From positions 1,768-8,373 of the forward strand of contig PEZG01000076.1 of assembly GCA_002774185.1 (NCBI GenBank): DNA of 6,606 nucleotides. The letters are read 5' to 3'. A program made the position numbers and the translations under genes. The DNA is from Candidatus Roizmanbacteria bacterium CG09_land_8_20_14_0_10_41_9 (GTDB taxonomy: Bacteria; Patescibacteriota; Microgenomatia; UBA1406; GWC2-37-13). A model generated the notes under the pieces. The model made no database searches and was not told where the DNA came from. It was given only the letters and a program-made list of their open reading frames with translations. Below are positions 3,647-6,606 of this stretch, in pieces. The first letter of the stretch is position 1, and every line of letters begins with the position of its first letter.

Positions 3647-5905
3647 ATGGTCACGAATGTACGAATGGAGGTTTCTGAAGAAAAACAAACTGCTCTTATT
3701 GTCTGTGAAGGACCAAACGCTCTCACCGACCTTCTGAAAGAAGAGCTTGGTAAATATAATGTGGACGTTTTTTTTTCGTCCCGACTTCCCAAGAATGATA
3801 AAAAATTCCACTATGGGTTTTTTATCAACGTAAAAAAAGGCGATAGAATTATGGTGGGCCGAATCCAAAAAGCTGTTTATATTTTTTTTGGTCTGGAACG
3901 CATTCCAAACTCGCTCATAGAGTCCCTGTCAACACACCATAAAGTTATATCGATCGAAGGCAACGTGTTGCGTAAGGAAGACGTCGACAAGATACTTTGG
4001 TTCTCGCTCTCGCAAACACGGGAATCCATACTGAGATTTTCTGTTCCTAGGCGGGTCTTACCTCATACCTCGGTTCAGGATAGACGAACCCATGTCCGAA
4101 TCCGCATCTCAATGAAACAAGCTCTTTTCCTTTTTTTTTCTGCACTATTCTTGTCGCACGTCCTATTTGTCATCCCTCTTGCGACCTCTTCGTATTTCTT
4201 TTCCAGAGCCGCAGACGCTCTGAAGCATGAGGATTTCCCCGCCTCTACCCAGTATTCAAAAACTGCGCGGGTTTTTTTGCGAACAGCCAAAAAATTATAT
4301 TCGTTTTCCCGCCCCACCTTCCTTTTATTCTCACTCGCTATGCTTCCAGATGACATCATTACCATCAATGAAAAGGCTGACGAAATCATTCGAGGATCTT
4401 CGCTCGTTGTTCAAAACTCAGCAGAGGTAATCAAACTGTTTTTTAAGAAAAACAAAGCCCCAGAGGAAAAAGATACTCTGCTGCTTAGGATTAACACATT
4501 GCAAGAGGAAGTTGAGTCTTTAGAAAAAAATTGTTCCCTTTTAAATCAAAAGGTCCCGACGAATATCCCATCCCTTCAAAAGGTGAAGAAGGAATTAAGT
4601 TTTGTGATAGAGATGCTTTCCGTAGTTAAAAAACTGATTCCCCGTATGGATTTTTTTATGGCAAAAGATACGACAAGGAAATTCTTACTGTTATTTGCCA
4701 ACAACATGGAACTGAGGCCGGGAGGCGGTTTCATCGGTTCGTTTGGAGTCTTAACCGTGCACGACTATACGTTTGAAGATATCCGCGTGTATGATGTATA
4801 TGATGCAGATGGGCAACTGAAAGCTCATATTGATCCTCCAGAACCTATACGGCTATATCTCAACCAACCTCACTGGTTCCTACGCGATTCAGCATTTTCT
4901 CCAGATTTTATTGAAAATTATTCCCAGGCTAAGTTTTTCCTTGAACGTGAAATGAATATGGGTGGTTTTTCGGGAGCGCTCCTCATGACAACTACCTCTA
5001 TTGAAAATGTTTTGGGCGCCTTTGATTCGGTATACATCCCTGATTTCGATGAGAATATCACGCAAAAAAATTTTTACCTAAAGGCCCAGATCTATTCGGA
5101 GAAGGATTTTTTCCCTGGTTCCATCCAAAAGAAAAGTTTTCTTTCCTCCCTCACGAGACAACTCTTTATTCGTTTGGAGGACGTTTCTCCCAAAAACCTT
5201 CTCATGGAATTCAAAAAATCCTTGGACGAGAAACAAATGGTTCTCTATGTGGATGACCCTGCCGTACAGAATATTCTTGACTCCCTGTACTGGTCAGGAA
5301 CGGTTATAGAACCTCAATGCACGGCAAAAATCGACAACTGCATTGTTGATTTTTTGTTTCCCGCGGATGCAAATCTAGGTGTGAATAAGGCAAATTTTTT
5401 TGTTAAGCGGCAAGTGTCCCTTAAAATGAATTTCGATCAGGACGGGACCGTGCACCACTCTTTGTCTATCCTTTTTAAAAATGAATCCGCAGGAGACGTA
5501 TTCCCGGGGGGAACCTATAAAAACTATCTACAGATTCTTCTGCCAAGAAATACGAATGTCGAAACCGTCACAAAAAATGATGTATTGATAGAAAACGTGG
5601 ATGAAAGGAATGAAGAGGTGAAAACAATCGGATTCTATTTTGAAGTCCCTCCGCAAAAAAAGACCGAAATTAGAGTGAACTACACGTTAGAAGAGGCATT
5701 GAAAAAAGGAAAGGGCGCATACCAACTCATCATTCAAAAACAGATTGGATCATCAAATAATGACTTTGGGTTCCAGCTTCATCTTCCTCAAAATATTTTT
5801 ATCGTCAATCAAAATTTTTCTCCCCTTGTCAAAAATAACAATATCATCTATAATACGAATTTGTCAGCAGATAAGATATTTTTCGTTGAATTATTGAGAG
5901 AATAG
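3647..5905 (+). CDS. DUF4012 domain membrane protein
   Basis: A 752-residue protein from ATG 3647. Residues 15-125 look like a Rossmann-type alpha/beta domain (TALIVCEGPNALTDLLKEEL, VDVFFSS), possibly a worn nucleotide-sugar epimerase-like unit. One transmembrane helix covers about 158-185. A helical region with a likely coiled coil (275-302) follows, then the DUF4012 core (about 341-525) with LLLFANNMELRPGGGFIGSFG split over 347-367, DVYDADGQL (383-391) and RDSAFSPDF (413-421). After a short-spaced cysteine pair (558, 564), residues 565-752 are beta-rich. The topology implies a cytoplasmic N-domain and a large outer part. DUF4012 proteins are typical of Patescibacteria and some Gram-positives; the function is unknown, with cell-surface or envelope roles inferred. 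ATG 3665 is an alternative start. The bL25 gene follows after one base. Confidence 0.9.
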   Translation: MVTNVRMEVSEEKQTALIVCEGPNALTDLLKEELGKYNVDVFFSSRLPKNDKKFHYGFFINVKKGDRIMVGRIQKAVYIFFGLERIPNSLIESLSTHHKVISIEGNVLRKEDVDKILWFSLSQTRESILRFSVPRRVLPHTSVQDRRTHVRIRISMKQALFLFFSALFLSHVLFVIPLATSSYFFSRAADALKHEDFPASTQYSKTARVFLRTAKKLYSFSRPTFLLFSLAMLPDDIITINEKADEIIRGSSLVVQNSAEVIKLFFKKNKAPEEKDTLLLRINTLQEEVESLEKNCSLLNQKVPTNIPSLQKVKKELSFVIEMLSVVKKLIPRMDFFMAKDTTRKFLLLFANNMELRPGGGFIGSFGVLTVHDYTFEDIRVYDVYDADGQLKAHIDPPEPIRLYLNQPHWFLRDSAFSPDFIENYSQAKFFLEREMNMGGFSGALLMTTTSIENVLGAFDSVYIPDFDENITQKNFYLKAQIYSEKDFFPGSIQKKSFLSSLTRQLFIRLEDVSPKNLLMEFKKSLDEKQMVLYVDDPAVQNILDSLYWSGTVIEPQCTAKIDNCIVDFLFPADANLGVNKANFFVKRQVSLKMNFDQDGTVHHSLSILFKNESAGDVFPGGTYKNYLQILLPRNTNVETVTKNDVLIENVDERNEEVKTIGFYFEVPPQKKTEIRVNYTLEEALKKGKGAYQLIIQKQIGSSNNDFGFQLHLPQNIFIVNQNFSPLVKNNNIIYNTNLSADKIFFVELLRE

Positions 5906-5906
5906 T

Positions 5907-6606
5907 ATGAAAAAAACCAAAGTTGCCCATCCTGATAAACTCACGTTATCTTCGGACGTACGAACCGTGTTCGGAAAAAAGTTAAGGAAGATGAGAATAC
6001 AGGGTAGCATTCCGGGAAACGTGTTCGGAACAGATTTCAAATCCCAATCCATTACGCTTCGCCTTGTGGATTTCCTGAAAACATATAAGACCGTCAAGGA
6101 GACAGGCGTCATCTATCTAACAGTGGGAAAAGAAGAGATACCCGTACTCATTCGCGGCGTCCAAAAACATCCAGTTACGGATATCATCCTGCATGTTAAT
6201 TTCAGGAAAATCGATCTCAAGAAAAAAATCGAAACTGCGGTTCCGGTTAAATCCATAGGAGTATCTGAGGCGGTAACCCAAAAGGGAGGCGTCCTTCTTA
6301 CCCTGGCGGAGACCCTTCTTGTAGAAGCGTTACCCCAAGAGATCCCTTCCCATATTGAAGTTAACATCTCAACGATTAAAGAAGTCGGACAAGAAATCAA
6401 AGTCTCCGATCTTAGGAAATCGGAAATCTACGAAATCAAAGAGCTTCCGGATAAAGTTATTTTCTCCGTAGTAGCGCACAAGGAAGAAAGTATAACTCCC
6501 GAAACAACCACCGAACAGTCGGAAGTGATCACTGAAGTTCCAAAGCCAGAAGAAGAGACTGCCGCGGGCGTTGTAGAAAAGAAACCGGAAGAAAAAACCC
6601 CTCCCG
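5907..6606 (+). CDS. rplY: 50S ribosomal protein bL25, CTC/TL5 type (C-terminus cut by window edge)
   Basis: Partial gene: 233 codons plus one base are open to the right edge. Residues 10-100 are the 5S rRNA-binding L25 domain, with GKKLRKMRIQGSIPGNVFG (23-41) matching the family's basic GxxxRRLRxxGxVPAVVYG segment, and VLIRGVQKHPV then ILHVNFRKID (80-103) matching the LHxDF motif. Residues 108-190 are the TL5/CTC C-terminal beta domain: AVPVKSIGVSEAV, GGVLL (128-132), then LPQEIPSHIEVNIS (142-155) and GQEIKVSDL (161-169). From about 192 a Glu/Pro/Thr-rich tail begins and is still open. It acts in the large ribosomal subunit, bound to 5S rRNA; the long form is called general stress protein CTC in Firmicutes. 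One base separates it from the DUF4012 stop (TAG-T-ATG). With only a weak GAGAG upstream, it is probably translationally coupled. Confidence 0.95.
   Translation, partial: MKKTKVAHPDKLTLSSDVRTVFGKKLRKMRIQGSIPGNVFGTDFKSQSITLRLVDFLKTYKTVKETGVIYLTVGKEEIPVLIRGVQKHPVTDIILHVNFRKIDLKKKIETAVPVKSIGVSEAVTQKGGVLLTLAETLLVEALPQEIPSHIEVNISTIKEVGQEIKVSDLRKSEIYEIKELPDKVIFSVVAHKEESITPETTTEQSEVITEVPKPEEETAAGVVEKKPEEKTPP

Noticed and set aside
3620..3868. Longer N-terminus for the nucleotidyltransferase (minus strand)
   Set aside because: The added 83 residues lie wholly or nearly wholly in the DUF4012 gene on the other strand and match nothing in the family, whereas ATG 3619 gives the expected start and follows a TATAAT box.
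4075..4389. Minus-strand open frame of 104 codons inside the DUF4012 gene
   Set aside because: Antisense to the membrane helix region, with no recognisable motif.
5891..6400. Two minus-strand open frames opposite bL25
   Set aside because: bL25 motifs run through the whole region on the plus strand; the antisense frames have low-complexity, family-less translations.
1..6606. CRISPR array, insertion sequence, tRNA or riboswitch
   Set aside because: No spaced direct repeats, transposase, terminal inverted repeats or cloverleaf was seen, and intergenic gaps are at most about 60 bases; the ACGAATG repeat at 3653-3667 is too short to mean anything.

Overview
The window looks like a piece of a small-genome bacterium of the Candidate Phyla Radiation (Patescibacteria), most like the Parcubacteria side. 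This is an inference from gene content. A DUF4012 envelope protein, a DUF5679 zinc-knuckle miniprotein, a small basic protein with one C-terminal membrane helix, a DUF3048 (YerB-like) and a DUF4446 protein, and a winged-helix protein with a degenerate nucleotidyltransferase-like part lie close together and are AT-rich. Stops are TAA, TAG and TGA, so the standard bacterial code fits. Coding density is very high: there is no gene-free stretch over about 60 bases, and I see no mobile element, CRISPR array, tRNA or rRNA.

Layout: (1) 1-2060, minus strand: an operon read leftwards, DUF4446 membrane protein, then DUF3048 envelope protein, then a winged-helix protein that runs off the left edge. It starts from a near-consensus promoter (TTGACA, 17 bases, TAAAAT) placed so that the first mRNA should be leaderless. 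(2) 2115-2580, plus strand: a 91-residue single-helix membrane protein and a 47-residue DUF5679 zinc protein with a strong Shine-Dalgarno and a possible 8-codon upstream ORF. (3) 2595-2633: a symmetric hairpin with A and T tracts that can terminate transcription from both sides. (4) 2632-3619, minus strand: a cytidylyltransferase-like nucleotidyltransferase overlapping by 23 bases a ThpR/LigT-family RNA phosphodiesterase. (5) 3647-6606, plus strand: a large DUF4012 membrane protein followed after one base by ribosomal protein bL25 (CTC type), cut by the right edge.

The genes of regions 4 and 5 start divergently from an AT-rich box in which the -10 elements of the two strands overlap almost completely. 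First genes of transcription units lack Shine-Dalgarno sequences and sit right at the predicted transcription start, while the internal DUF5679 gene has a strong one. That split, the shared -10 box, the DUF4012 protein and the two lineage-typical miniproteins are the most interesting things here. I do not see a defence, biosynthetic or mobile system, and most genes belong to families known by name but of unknown or only broadly known function.
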